Origin: a virus
DNA length: 34,097 bases
Reading direction: 5' to 3' (one strand)
Virus record (IMG/VR): IMGVR_UViG_3300006128_000663
Location: 1-34,097 of that record
This document shows, in pieces, positions 1 to 6,489 of this stretch. Numbering within the stretch: the first letter of the stretch is position 1; the number at the start of each line of letters is the position of its first letter. A program made the position numbers and the translations under genes. The notes below the pieces were generated by a model. The model was not told the origin of the DNA and did no database searches. It was given only the letters and a program-made list of their open reading frames with translations.

Positions 1-1
1 C

Positions 2-418
2 ACAATCGCTACTGCAACTGGTAGTAACAACGTTAACTGGTTTGGTACTGTACGCGGCCGCGCTGGTATTGCAGTGATGCCAACCCTACTTGTTTATGGT
101 ACAGGTGGTTTTGCTTACGGTGGTGTATCACGCACCGGCTTTGGTGGTCAGAATGTTGCTAATCCAACACTTTGGTACGCTGGTAGCAGCGCACTACAAA
201 CGGGTTGGACTGCTGGCGGTGGTGTTGAGTGGAAGTTTGCTCCAGCTTGGTCAGTCAAGGGTGAATACCTCTACACAGATCTTAGCGGTAGCAACCAGAA
301 CAAGTTAAACTGGGGTGCCGGTATCAACAACACTAACAACAACACACAGTTTAGTGTTGTACGTGCAGGCTTGAACTACAACTTCAACGACGTTCTTCCT
401 ACACTAGCTAAGTTCTAA
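2..418 (+). CDS. Outer-membrane beta-barrel protein, 3' part (Omp25/31-like)
   Basis: The frame is open from base 2, so the gene starts upstream of the window; an ATG at 74 is internal. The visible 138 residues show alternating hydrophobic strands with the phrases NWFGTVRGRAGIA, LLVYGTGGFAYGGV, GEYLYTDLSG and VRAGLNYNF, which I recognise from small outer-membrane porins of the Omp25/31 (opacity-protein) family in Alphaproteobacteria. It ends in Phe, as outer-membrane barrels usually do for recognition by the BAM machinery. A strong hairpin terminator follows directly. In a phage such a gene would be an accessory one, perhaps changing the host surface or blocking superinfection; that role is inference. 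The signal peptide would lie outside the window. The family call is fairly sure, the function is not. Confidence 0.72.
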   Translation, partial: TIATATGSNNVNWFGTVRGRAGIAVMPTLLVYGTGGFAYGGVSRTGFGGQNVANPTLWYAGSSALQTGWTAGGGVEWKFAPAWSVKGEYLYTDLSGSNQNKLNWGAGINNTNNNTQFSVVRAGLNYNFNDVLPTLAKF

Positions 419-441
419 TAACTACTAGAATTGGAATACAG

Positions 442-476
442 ATGACAGCTGAGCAATCAGCTGTCATTCGCCTTTT
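442..476 (+). terminator. Intrinsic terminator after the porin gene
   Basis: Perfect 10-bp stem, ATGACAGCTG (442-451) with CAGCTGTCAT (458-467), loop AGCAAT, followed after a few bases by a short T-run (CCTTTT). It lies 24 bases after the porin stop codon and would separate that gene from the ClpP-like gene. Confidence 0.75.
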
Positions 477-535
477 AAAATTGCTTATACAGTTAAATGA
501 AATTAATATTACAAAAACAATCAATTGGAGCGATT

Positions 536-1084
536 ATGGCAGAACAAGAAGACTATATCGACAAGAATAACATCCACTTATTCATGGACGGCTTTAGTAA
601 TAAAAACGTAAAACCTGTTATCGAATGGATATTAAACAAGAACTTAATGCCAACCCAAGAACGTCCCAAGTATCTTACACTAGTAATTAACAGTCCGGGC
701 GGAGAAATGCACAGTGCATTTGCTCTGATCGACACTATGAAGGGCAGTAAAATTCCAATCCATACCATCGGACTTGGTATGATTGCCAGTTGCGGATTGC
801 TCACATTTATGGCCGGAGAACCGGGACATAGAACCATAACTCCAAATACCAGCATACTAAGCCATCAATACTCATGGGGCTCATACGGTAAAGAACATGA
901 ACTGATGTCACGAGTCAGAGAGTTCGAACTGTCCACTGAACGCATGATGGATCTGTATAAGAAATGTACAGGAATGAGTGAAAAAGACATTCGCAAGTGG
1001 TTGTTACCACCTGAGGATATTTGGTTAAGTGCTAAAGAAGCTGTCAAACACGGAATTGCTGACAAGATCAAGGAAATGTATTGA
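536..1084 (+). CDS. ClpP-like serine peptidase
   Basis: 182 residues, close to the size of mature ClpP. The catalytic triad of the ClpP/crotonase fold can be placed: Ser85 in GMIASCG, His110 in ILSHQ and Asp161 in PEDIWLSA, with the oxyanion-loop motif NSPGG at 52-56 and the C-terminal KHGIADKI in the position of the usual YGLVD. I chose ATG 536 because GGAG sits five bases upstream and the family begins near here; an in-frame ATG at 497 has no ribosome site. It is divergent from bacterial ClpP, for example SCG in place of SMG around the nucleophile. Phage copies may act as stand-alone peptidases, in head maturation, or together with host Clp ATPases; no ATPase gene is visible here. The fold is sure, the target unknown. 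Confidence 0.85.
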   Translation: MAEQEDYIDKNNIHLFMDGFSNKNVKPVIEWILNKNLMPTQERPKYLTLVINSPGGEMHSAFALIDTMKGSKIPIHTIGLGMIASCGLLTFMAGEPGHRTITPNTSILSHQYSWGSYGKEHELMSRVREFELSTERMMDLYKKCTGMSEKDIRKWLLPPEDIWLSAKEAVKHGIADKIKEMY

Positions 1085-1109
1085 CCTTTGGTTGCTATGA
1101 TTTTATATT
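1081..1109 (+). promoter_or_regulatory. Sigma70-type promoter for the tRNA-Gly
   Basis: TTGACC (1081-1086), 17-base spacer, TATATT (1104-1109), ending 10 bases before the tRNA. The -35 box overlaps the stop codon of the ClpP-like gene. Confidence 0.5.
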
Positions 1110-1119
1110 ATAGCATTAG

Positions 1120-1218
1120 GCGGAGGTAGCTCAGTGGTAGAGCTTCTGCTTGCCTCAGGACATCAAGGTGTCTTGAATAAGCAGAAGGTCGTGGGTTCGA
1201 ACCCCATTCTCCGCTCCA
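1120..1218 (+). tRNA. tRNA-Gly(GCC) with a 24-nt insertion in the anticodon loop
   Basis: All arms of a tRNA can be folded. The acceptor is GCGGAGG with TCTCCGC (one G-U pair); the D arm is AGCTC...GAGC; the anticodon stem is TCTGC (1145-1149) with GCAGA (1181-1185); the variable loop is AGGTC; the T arm is GTGGG-TTCGAAC-CCCAT. U73 followed by an encoded CCA (1216-1218) fits glycine. The anticodon loop, however, is 31 nt (1150-1180) instead of 7. Removing 24 nt after GCC leaves TTGCCAA, the normal tRNA-Gly(GCC) loop. The insert folds by itself: TCAGGACA (1155-1162) pairs with TGTCTTGA (1169-1176) around TCAAGG. It is far too short for a group I intron. It may be a tiny intron, an inactivated tRNA or an altered RNA with another role. 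Confidence 0.8.
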
Positions 1219-1259
1219 AATCTTCCAAAAATCAACAACTTACACCCCAAAAATACTAG

Positions 1260-1287
1260 TTGACAGATTATTAAATTACTATACAAT
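1260..1287 (+). promoter_or_regulatory. Sigma70-type promoter before the ParB-like gene
   Basis: TTGACA (1260-1265), 16-base spacer, TACAAT (1282-1287), about 33 bases upstream of ATG 1321. It probably drives the genes from 1321 to about 3786. Confidence 0.6.
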
Positions 1288-1320
1288 GACAATTGTAACG
1301 TAATAACAAGGGGTTTTTCA

Positions 1321-2460
1321 ATGTCCTTCAAATTTGAATATAAATCAGTCCCTCGTACGCCAAACATTATGGTTAATCTTAATCCCTTAAAGCGCGGTAC
1401 TGGTAAAACAGTGACGCTAGAAGATCGAATTAATACTCTTAATAAGAGTAGTGTATGGCAAAAGACTATTTCAGAATGGCGTAAAAAAGGCAAGAAGGTT
1501 GATGCTAGTCGTTTGCCAAAAGTTAGCATGGAGAAGCTAGGGGTTCTTTTAATTGATGAAGATATTCAGCGTATGCTAGATGAAAAGCATTGCGCTAATA
1601 AAATTGGTAATCCAGACTATTTTGATCCTGCTATGCTCCGAACAGCACAATGTATCAAAACATCTGACGGTAAATTTATTAGTATTGACAGCCAACATAC
1701 TTGTGCTGTCATTGCGTCATTAATTGCTGCTGGATTTCTAGATAGTGTAGATAACTGGCGAGACTTTAAATTCCCATTCCAATATATTGAAACTGACAGT
1801 AGAGCTTTTGCAAGAAAGGCATTTGGGTGGTTAAACGGCAAAGGTGTCAAAAAGCAAAGTCAATATCAACAGCTAAGAAATGCTGTATTTGCAATTCGAA
1901 TTGACAAGGATTTGTCAGATTCCGATGATGTTGAGTTAGAACGTAGGGTGTCTATTTGCGAATCTCATAATTGTTTCCCAGTTGAGGAAAATTCGCGGTA
2001 TTCTAAAATGCCCGGAACGTTTACTAATATAATAACGTTTAAAACTCTAAATGACCGTGAACTTGAATTGGCATGCGAATGGCATAATAAATATTTTCAC
2101 TATGAAAGTGTTCATGTAAGCTTATTTTTCATCTTCAGAGATCTTATACGTAGTTCTGAATCTGCAAATATTCCTATTACTTCTAAACTTCTAAAAGAAC
2201 TTGCAGCATTAATTCAAGATCGATTTGGAAATCTATATCAATATCAAGAAAGTGTTACAGAGGCATATCGTAAACATAATGAAAGATCTTTTGGATTTTC
2301 TGTAGCATGGAAAGACGATGCTTATGCAGTTGGACTTATGCAACTTTATAAACATTTTGGTGGTAAAGAAAAAGTTCCAACTAATCTCATTAAAGGCTAT
2401 GATGGATTATTTGAACTATTTGATAACGATCTATTGACCGTCGAAGAAGAGGCAGCGTAA
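1321..2460 (+). CDS. ParB-like (sulfiredoxin-fold/DUF6551-type) phage protein
   Basis: 379 residues. After a basic N-terminus (about 1-65) comes a segment that reads like a ParB/Srx-fold domain: PKVSMEKLGVLLIDEDIQR (about 62-84), then a conserved-looking core with ISIDSQHTCAVIASLIAAGF near 121-140, which corresponds to the (V/I)DGQHR signature of ParB-like and DUF6551 proteins, here with SQHT instead of GQHR. The second half is mostly helical and unrecognised. A ribosome site (AAGGGG) and a sigma70-type promoter precede it, and the next gene starts one base after its stop, so the two are probably cotranscribed. Known ParB-fold phage proteins include DNA-binding, nuclease and CTPase members; none of these activities can be assigned here. 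The family call rests on a weak motif. Confidence 0.5.
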   Translation: MSFKFEYKSVPRTPNIMVNLNPLKRGTGKTVTLEDRINTLNKSSVWQKTISEWRKKGKKVDASRLPKVSMEKLGVLLIDEDIQRMLDEKHCANKIGNPDYFDPAMLRTAQCIKTSDGKFISIDSQHTCAVIASLIAAGFLDSVDNWRDFKFPFQYIETDSRAFARKAFGWLNGKGVKKQSQYQQLRNAVFAIRIDKDLSDSDDVELERRVSICESHNCFPVEENSRYSKMPGTFTNIITFKTLNDRELELACEWHNKYFHYESVHVSLFFIFRDLIRSSESANIPITSKLLKELAALIQDRFGNLYQYQESVTEAYRKHNERSFGFSVAWKDDAYAVGLMQLYKHFGGKEKVPTNLIKGYDGLFELFDNDLLTVEEEAA

Positions 2461-2461
2461 T

Positions 2462-2803
2462 ATGTATTATTTCTATATTATTAAACCTACTTCAAGAGTT
2501 GGATTTGGTATAGCTGCTGATCCAATAAGTCGACTACAAAAATATATTTCACATACTGGCGAAATAGTAGAATTTGCACGGTTATATGGAGGACTGCGTT
2601 CAAAATCGCATGCCCTAGAAAGGTCTATTAAACAAATTAAACGAGACGAGTTATGGACACTTACTACTAATAATGGTGTTTGGAGAACAGAATGGTTGAA
2701 CTCAAATATTAATCTACAGGAATTTATAGATTTTGTAGAAACTTTAAATGCAGAAAGACATTATGGATTATCGCTAATTGCTAAAAATTATAGTATAATC
2801 TAG
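2462..2803 (+). CDS. Small GIY-YIG/T5orf172-like protein
   Basis: 113 residues. The N-terminal part, YYFYIIKPTSRVGFGIAADP then SRLQKYISHTG, resembles the opening strands of GIY-YIG or T5orf172-type nuclease domains (F-Y-I-I ... vGia-DP..Rl..Y), and LERSIKQIK at about 52-60 could supply the conserved Glu. The canonical second YIG is replaced by FGIA, so it may be a binding or degenerate version. The gene follows the ParB-like gene with a one-base gap and probably forms an operon with it. Nothing C-terminal suggests a DNA-recognition module. Recognition is tentative. Confidence 0.45.
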   Translation: MYYFYIIKPTSRVGFGIAADPISRLQKYISHTGEIVEFARLYGGLRSKSHALERSIKQIKRDELWTLTTNNGVWRTEWLNSNINLQEFIDFVETLNAERHYGLSLIAKNYSII

Positions 2804-2824
2804 GTTGAATTTACATATCATAAC

Positions 2825-3187
2825 ATGACTATTATCACAGATACTAGCGAACCAAATATCAGGACTATTAAATATGAACTTGAACTCAGTCAAGATGACA
2901 TCGCACACGAGTTCACTCAGGAAGAGAAACAATATCTACGTCCAATTGCTGAAACATTTGCCATGCTGGACGGTAATGCATTTTTCAGTTTAGACAGTGA
3001 CATTTATGAATCATATCTTCCAGAAGCAAGAGCACTGTTCAACACAAATGGCGGATTAAAAGGCTGGGCTGGCGGAGCAAGTTGGATTCGAGAACTTGAA
3101 CATGAAACACCTGCGGTAGAAGAAGCTTATAAACAATATAGACTATTAAAAGAATTATCTCGAGGAGAGAATTATGTTAGCGACTGA
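2825..3187 (+). CDS. Hypothetical acidic phage protein
   Basis: 120 residues, not recognised. It is soluble and acidic, with a central aromatic and Gly-rich stretch (GGLKGWAGGASWIRELE) and a helical C-terminus. Its last codons carry the ribosome site (GAGGAG) and start codon of the next gene, a 14-base overlap typical of coupled phage genes. Its place between the ParB-like operon and other tiny genes suggests an early or middle accessory function. Confidence 0.6.
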   Translation: MTIITDTSEPNIRTIKYELELSQDDIAHEFTQEEKQYLRPIAETFAMLDGNAFFSLDSDIYESYLPEARALFNTNGGLKGWAGGASWIRELEHETPAVEEAYKQYRLLKELSRGENYVSD

Positions 3188-3407
3188 TATCGATATTAAT
3201 AAAATAATTATTGTACAAAATGATGCAGCTAATTATGCTACACAATTAACGGTTCTAATAGATTATGCAGAAGGTCGTATAGATCATGTTGATATTACTA
3301 CAATTAATTCTGTAAAATCACTAGTTGACACATTATATAACTGCATTATAATAAAACGTATAGACGATGTTGAGTTAACCGACGAAGACGAGGGAGTAGG
3401 GTGTTAA
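3174..3407 (+). CDS. Hypothetical protein
   Basis: 77 residues, not recognised; acidic, rich in Ile and Asp, with no membrane segment or Cys/His motif apart from a terminal GVGC. ATG 3174 lies inside the end of the previous gene behind GAGGAGAGAATT, a good ribosome site, and the following gene starts one base after its stop. The spacing argues that it is translated. Confidence 0.55.
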   Translation: MLATDIDINKIIIVQNDAANYATQLTVLIDYAEGRIDHVDITTINSVKSLVDTLYNCIIIKRIDDVELTDEDEGVGC

Positions 3408-3408
3408 C

Positions 3409-3786
3409 ATGCGATATAAAATCAGCACAATCGAAAAGAAGAGCGTTACACAGCGGGAAATTTGGACAAAAGATGGCCGAGAAGCTGTTTATGAAATTGG
3501 ATGGCGTTGGGGCTATGTTATTGTAAACGAAAAGCCAGATCTCTCAAATTATGATCCTGTTGTGGGCATTGATCCATGGAGCGAGTGGGACGTTGAAGAT
3601 CACAGTTTGGACGACGGTTGCTGGGCAGAATGGGAATATCCAGATGATATGACCGAAGAAGAGCAGGAAGAATTCGACAATGCATATAATGAAGATTATG
3701 ATGAAGGTATCATGGCCCTAGGTTGGGATCAAGACGATACAGAGTATCGTTTTACAGGAGAACTTGAAGTAGAAGAAGTGGACTAA
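3409..3786 (+). CDS. Hypothetical Asp/Glu- and Trp-rich protein
   Basis: 125 residues, not recognised. The N-terminal 40 residues are mixed (RYKISTIEKKS, then REAVYEIGWRWGYVIVNEK). The remainder is strongly acidic, with runs such as DDMTEEEQEEFDNAYNEDYD and five Trp in acidic context. Acidic small phage proteins can mimic DNA and bind host enzymes, but nothing specific shows that here. It ends the gene run that begins at 1321. Confidence 0.55.
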   Translation: MRYKISTIEKKSVTQREIWTKDGREAVYEIGWRWGYVIVNEKPDLSNYDPVVGIDPWSEWDVEDHSLDDGCWAEWEYPDDMTEEEQEEFDNAYNEDYDEGIMALGWDQDDTEYRFTGELEVEEVD

Positions 3787-3837
3787 TAAATCCGCCATAA
3801 CTGACTAATTAAGGTGCTTCAGTAATAAGTAGCTGAC

Positions 3838-4257
3838 ATGACTGAAAAGCCAAAGACCGTCACCTGTGGTGTTATAATAACTGATACCAGAGGCTATTTA
3901 ATTTGTCATCCCACCATGAGCAAATGGTGGGATATTCCTAAGGGTCAAATGGATCCAGGAGAAACCTACGTTCAAACTGCTATCAGAGAACTGGTAGAAG
4001 AAACCGGTATAATAGCCACACCAGAACAACTGAGTTTTATTGGCAAGTTCAACTATAAACCAAAAAAAGATCTGGTATTATACTATTGGCAAGTTGAATT
4101 TATTTTTGATATAGAGCGTATGACCTGCTCTAGTTACTTCAATCATAACGGCATGATGCTTCCAGAAATGGACAAGTATATGATTGTTACCAAGGATGAA
4201 ATGCTGAGAATGCTGTCTCCTGCACTGAGTAAACTTCTAGCAGACGTACTCAAATAA
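3838..4257 (+). CDS. NUDIX hydrolase
   Basis: 139 residues. A complete NUDIX box GX5EX7REUXEEXGU is present: Gly36, Glu42, then RELVEETGI at 50-58, with the metal-binding Glu54 and Glu55. The preceding WDIPKGQMDPGE is the usual loop and strand before the box. NUDIX enzymes hydrolyse nucleoside diphosphates linked to another group (for example ADP-ribose, NADH, oxidised dNTPs, capped RNA); the substrate cannot be read from the sequence. T4 NudE is a precedent for such an enzyme in a phage. Given the ADP-ribosyltransferase-like genes further right, ADP-ribose or NAD metabolites are reasonable candidates. The start has no strong ribosome site. Confidence 0.9.
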   Translation: MTEKPKTVTCGVIITDTRGYLICHPTMSKWWDIPKGQMDPGETYVQTAIRELVEETGIIATPEQLSFIGKFNYKPKKDLVLYYWQVEFIFDIERMTCSSYFNHNGMMLPEMDKYMIVTKDEMLRMLSPALSKLLADVLK

Positions 4258-4325
4258 TTTTATTAAAATTTTGATTCAGATAGTTACATTGACTATTAGA
4301 CGCCGTACAATGTAGGAGATCTAAC

Positions 4326-4436
4326 ATGGTATTGAAATATGCCGACAGACTACTCTGCTTTAACTACTCATATAGATGCTACTGCAGATGTAATAGCAAT
4401 TTTGGGGATACTTATTTCATTTTGGATAGTATTTGA
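4326..4436 (+). other. Short ORF (36 codons) occupying the ribosome site of the next gene
   Basis: ATG 4326 is seven bases behind TAGGAG (4313-4318), the only good ribosome site here, yet it opens a 36-codon frame that overlaps the start of the larger gene (ATG 4339) in another frame and ends at 4436. The peptide is Cys- and Tyr-rich and not recognised. It may be a leader that tunes translation of the next gene, or reflect an indel near the start. Confidence 0.3.
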
Positions 4437-4782
4437 AATGGGTGTATGTTTAACAATAAATCAATATGAAAAACTTGACACACCTCGTAGTAAAAGACTT
4501 ATGCTATTATACTACCAGTGGTGTGCATTTTGGTCCAGAGGACAAGTGGTAACACTGCTCACTGACTATAATACAGTTCATCTGAGCATTGCATGGAAAA
4601 TACCAGGCACAGATAATCTGAGAAGTTATGTATATTATCGAACTCGCATAGGTAATATCATGCTGCATCCAGATGGACAAGTTTCGTCTTTAGGACATAG
4701 ACAAATGAACGGATGGTTACCAATAGATATAGAAAAGCGCACCTGGATGATACTACAAGGTGCTAGAGGATTTGACTATTAG
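4339..4782 (+). CDS. Hypothetical single-span membrane protein
   Basis: 147 residues, not recognised. One hydrophobic segment at about 17-36 (ADVIAILGILISFWIVFEMG) would anchor it in the inner membrane; the remaining 110 residues are soluble, rich in Tyr, Trp and Arg. ATG 4339 is the first start codon after an in-frame TGA at 4333, but the strong ribosome site fits a competing ATG 13 bases upstream. A hairpin terminator shared with the convergent minus-strand gene follows at once. Confidence 0.6.
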   Translation: MPTDYSALTTHIDATADVIAILGILISFWIVFEMGVCLTINQYEKLDTPRSKRLMLLYYQWCAFWSRGQVVTLLTDYNTVHLSIAWKIPGTDNLRSYVYYRTRIGNIMLHPDGQVSSLGHRQMNGWLPIDIEKRTWMILQGARGFDY

Positions 4783-4785
4783 AGT

Positions 4786-4811
4786 ATTAAAGGGGCACAT
4801 AGCCCCTTAAT
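4786..4811. terminator. Bidirectional hairpin terminator between convergent genes
   Basis: ATTAAAGGGGC (4786-4796) and GCCCCTTAAT (4802-4811) form a stem with one bulged A and the loop ACATA. It lies between the plus gene ending at 4782 and the minus gene ending at 4807, whose stop codon is inside the stem. The A/T flanks supply a U-tract on either strand. Confidence 0.65.
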
Positions 4812-5403
4812 CGTTGCTTAACCAATGATACTCAAAACCTTTGTTGTTGGTATCAAATGTATCAGTTTTTGTGCATTTTGCACCAGTGTATTCTATTCTG
4901 GTGATAATGCAGTTACCTTCAATATCTTTGGTAAACACTCGCAAGCGTTGGGGATCAAACTCATCAACATCGTCAACTTGTACTACAGCAAATATACCTT
5001 TTTCTGAACTATGACATAGCACACCATACTCATAATCCTGGTCTGCAAAGTAATATTCTTCCTCTTCTTCATAGATTTCTTCGCTGTCCTCCATGTCCGA
5101 TACCATGTCCACTGTGCGTTTAACTTCGCCCTCCCAAATTACCTCATCACCGCCGTCCTTAGATACGGTGATATATGCACTGTGATACGATGGTCCAGTT
5201 TCATGCACAATATTGTCTAGTTCATAATAAGGAGGTAGCATTAACTCTTCAGAATGCTCATATTCGCATTCTTCTGGCATTCCCAGCAATTGGTTGGAAA
5301 TATCATCCTCACACTCATCGTTGAGATTCCAGTAGACGTACTGTTCTTTGGTAATCGAACCCATGGTGAACTCGCCACCATATCCAGAAAGTGTAATATA
5401 CAT
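4807..5403 (-). CDS. Highly acidic protein, paralogue A of a tandem pair
   Basis: 198 residues; by hand count 48 Asp/Glu against 12 Lys/Arg. It begins MYITLSGYGGEFTMGSITKE and is clearly homologous over its whole length to the neighbour upstream (5405-5992), sharing SGYGGE(F/Y)T, ITKEQ.VYW, SAYITV, EFDP.RLRV, DIEGN and GAKC. The ribosome site AAGGAGA lies inside the last codons of that neighbour, so the two are cotranscribed. The middle carries a Glu run (EEIYEEEEEYYF). No known domain was recognised. Very acidic phage proteins often bind host nucleic-acid enzymes as DNA mimics; that is only a possibility here. Confidence 0.75.
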   Translation of the reverse strand: MYITLSGYGGEFTMGSITKEQYVYWNLNDECEDDISNQLLGMPEECEYEHSEELMLPPYYELDNIVHETGPSYHSAYITVSKDGGDEVIWEGEVKRTVDMVSDMEDSEEIYEEEEEYYFADQDYEYGVLCHSSEKGIFAVVQVDDVDEFDPQRLRVFTKDIEGNCIITRIEYTGAKCTKTDTFDTNNKGFEYHWLSND

Positions 5404-5404
5404 G

Positions 5405-5992
5405 TTATTCTCCTTCTACGTTGCTTAACCAAGTATAATCAAATCCTTTACCTGTTGTTCCGTCACTGCCCTGGTCCTCACACTTGGCACCTTGATATTC
5501 GATAAAAGAAACTATTCTGTTTCCCTCGATATCTTCAATATGAACTCGCAACCGAGATGGGTCGAACTCTGTTACACCTTCTACGTCAATTTCGTTGAAT
5601 GACCCTTTTTCTAAACTGCAACAAAAGATTCCATAATCGTTATCAGTTTCGCTGAAGTAATAATCTTCTTCAGATGCAATTAAGTCAGCACTCTCTGGTT
5701 TATCTGCTAAAATCGAAAGATCACCTTCCCAGAGCGTATCACCATCATCATCAGTTACAGTAATATAAGCACTGTCAAAAGCAGCACCGTTAGCATGAGC
5801 AATATTGTCCATGTTATAAAACTCGCTTAACGCAAGTTCAGCTGGGTGTTCAGTTTCACATTCATCTGCCCAGCCTAGCAGCATATTATTAATGTCCTCA
5901 GGATTATCTATCAGAGACCAATATACATGTTGTTCTTTGGTAATTGTACCAAGTGTGTATTCACCCCCATATCCACTTACCGAAATCCTCAT
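5405..5992 (-). CDS. Highly acidic protein, paralogue B of a tandem pair
   Basis: 195 residues from ATG 5992-5990, beginning MRISVSGYGGEYTLGTITKE. I prefer this start over a longer frame because GGAGA lies five bases upstream, the adjacent ATG at 5995 is too close to it, and the paralogue aligns from the same Met. A minus-strand promoter is present at 6024-6052, which would leave a 5' leader of about 25 bases. It shares its whole length with the downstream paralogue, but the central acidic run is shorter. Function unknown. The pair is transcribed away from the early operon at 6122, from a divergent promoter region. Confidence 0.75.
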   Translation of the reverse strand: MRISVSGYGGEYTLGTITKEQHVYWSLIDNPEDINNMLLGWADECETEHPAELALSEFYNMDNIAHANGAAFDSAYITVTDDDGDTLWEGDLSILADKPESADLIASEEDYYFSETDNDYGIFCCSLEKGSFNEIDVEGVTEFDPSRLRVHIEDIEGNRIVSFIEYQGAKCEDQGSDGTTGKGFDYTWLSNVEGE

Positions 5993-6023
5993 CATACTCT
6001 CCAGTTTGTGTTGATAACACGTT

Positions 6024-6052
6024 AATATATCTTGATACAGCAAATACGTCAA
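6024..6052 (-). promoter_or_regulatory. Sigma70-type promoter for the acidic gene pair
   Basis: On the minus strand TTGACG (6052-6047), 17-base spacer, TATATT (6029-6024), followed by the leader of the gene starting at 5992. It is divergent from the plus promoter 20 bases away. Confidence 0.6.
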
Positions 6053-6071
6053 GCAGAGTTTTGAATTTGTA

Positions 6072-6099
6072 TTGACAGTGTCTGTAGTTAGTGTATAAT
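6072..6099 (+). promoter_or_regulatory. Consensus sigma70 promoter for the early small-gene operon
   Basis: TTGACA (6072-6077), 16-base spacer, TATAAT (6094-6099): both boxes are perfect. It lies 23 bases upstream of the first gene (6122), which also has a strong AAAGGAGA ribosome site. This is the strongest promoter-like sequence in the window and suggests transcription by unmodified host polymerase early in infection. Confidence 0.75.
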
Positions 6100-6121
6100 C
6101 ACTAGATCAAAGGAGATTCTA

Positions 6122-6382
6122 ATGGTCAAACCAGTACCAAGAATTGTATATCATACTATTAGACGATTCATAATGTTATTGAGTATTATAGCACTGGTAT
6201 TTGGTTCAGTAGCAGCAATAGCATATTTGTCAAACATAATCGGACCGTGGATTGTATTTCCACTGCTGGGAATATTTTATGGTATCGTTTTCTCATATAA
6301 TATGGCAAAATTTGATGTCGAACGCGAAAATCGTGAGCAGGAACGAGTTGAACAAGCGTTAAAGAAAGATTGGACAAAATAA
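6122..6382 (+). CDS. Small two-span membrane protein
   Basis: 86 residues, not recognised. Two hydrophobic segments, about 17-36 and 40-59, are joined by a short turn with Gly-Pro-Trp, followed by a charged helical tail rich in Glu and Arg (about 66-86). The basic N-terminus suggests both ends face the cytoplasm. It is the first gene behind a perfect sigma70-type promoter with AAAGGAGA seven bases ahead of the ATG, so strong early expression is likely. Membrane proteins in this position often modify the host envelope or exclude other phages, but no specific family is visible. Confidence 0.7.
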   Translation: MVKPVPRIVYHTIRRFIMLLSIIALVFGSVAAIAYLSNIIGPWIVFPLLGIFYGIVFSYNMAKFDVERENREQERVEQALKKDWTK

Positions 6383-6489
6383 TGCCCCCAGAAATAGCTG
6401 CACTAGTTCTACTAACTGTTTGGGCTACAATTCCGCTTTACAACTTCCTAATCTGTGCTATAATAATAGCAATGGAGGAGTTTGGATGA
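6382..6489 (+). CDS. Tiny hydrophobic protein (35 residues)
   Basis: A short frame coupled at both ends: its ATG overlaps the previous stop as TAATG, and its stop overlaps the next start as ATGA. The peptide, MPPEIAALVLLTVWATIPLY and onward, is one hydrophobic span with a short acidic tail. A coding region between two genes with exact overlaps on both sides is more likely translated than accidental. No ribosome site of its own is obvious, so it would rely on translational coupling. Confidence 0.5.
   Translation: MPPEIAALVLLTVWATIPLYNFLICAIIIAMEEFG

Noticed and set aside
1120-1218. Reading the long RNA as a tRNA with a long variable arm (Leu, Ser or Tyr type)
   Set aside because: The extra hairpin lies between the two halves of a perfect TCTGC/GCAGA anticodon stem, and a normal five-base variable loop is present after it.
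1155-1529. Open frame on the minus strand across the tRNA-Gly, including the phrase GAENGVRTHDLLLIQ
   Set aside because: This is the usual spurious translation of a tRNA gene read backwards; it has no ribosome site and runs antisense into the ParB-like gene.
3323-3345. TTGACA with a downstream AT-rich stretch inside the gene at 3174-3407
   Set aside because: It is internal to a coding region and the following gene already has its own translational coupling; nothing indicates an extra promoter.
4285-4310. Possible promoter TTACAT with TACAAT before the membrane-protein gene
   Set aside because: The -35 box is poor and the alternative TTGACT is only 11 bases from the -10 box.
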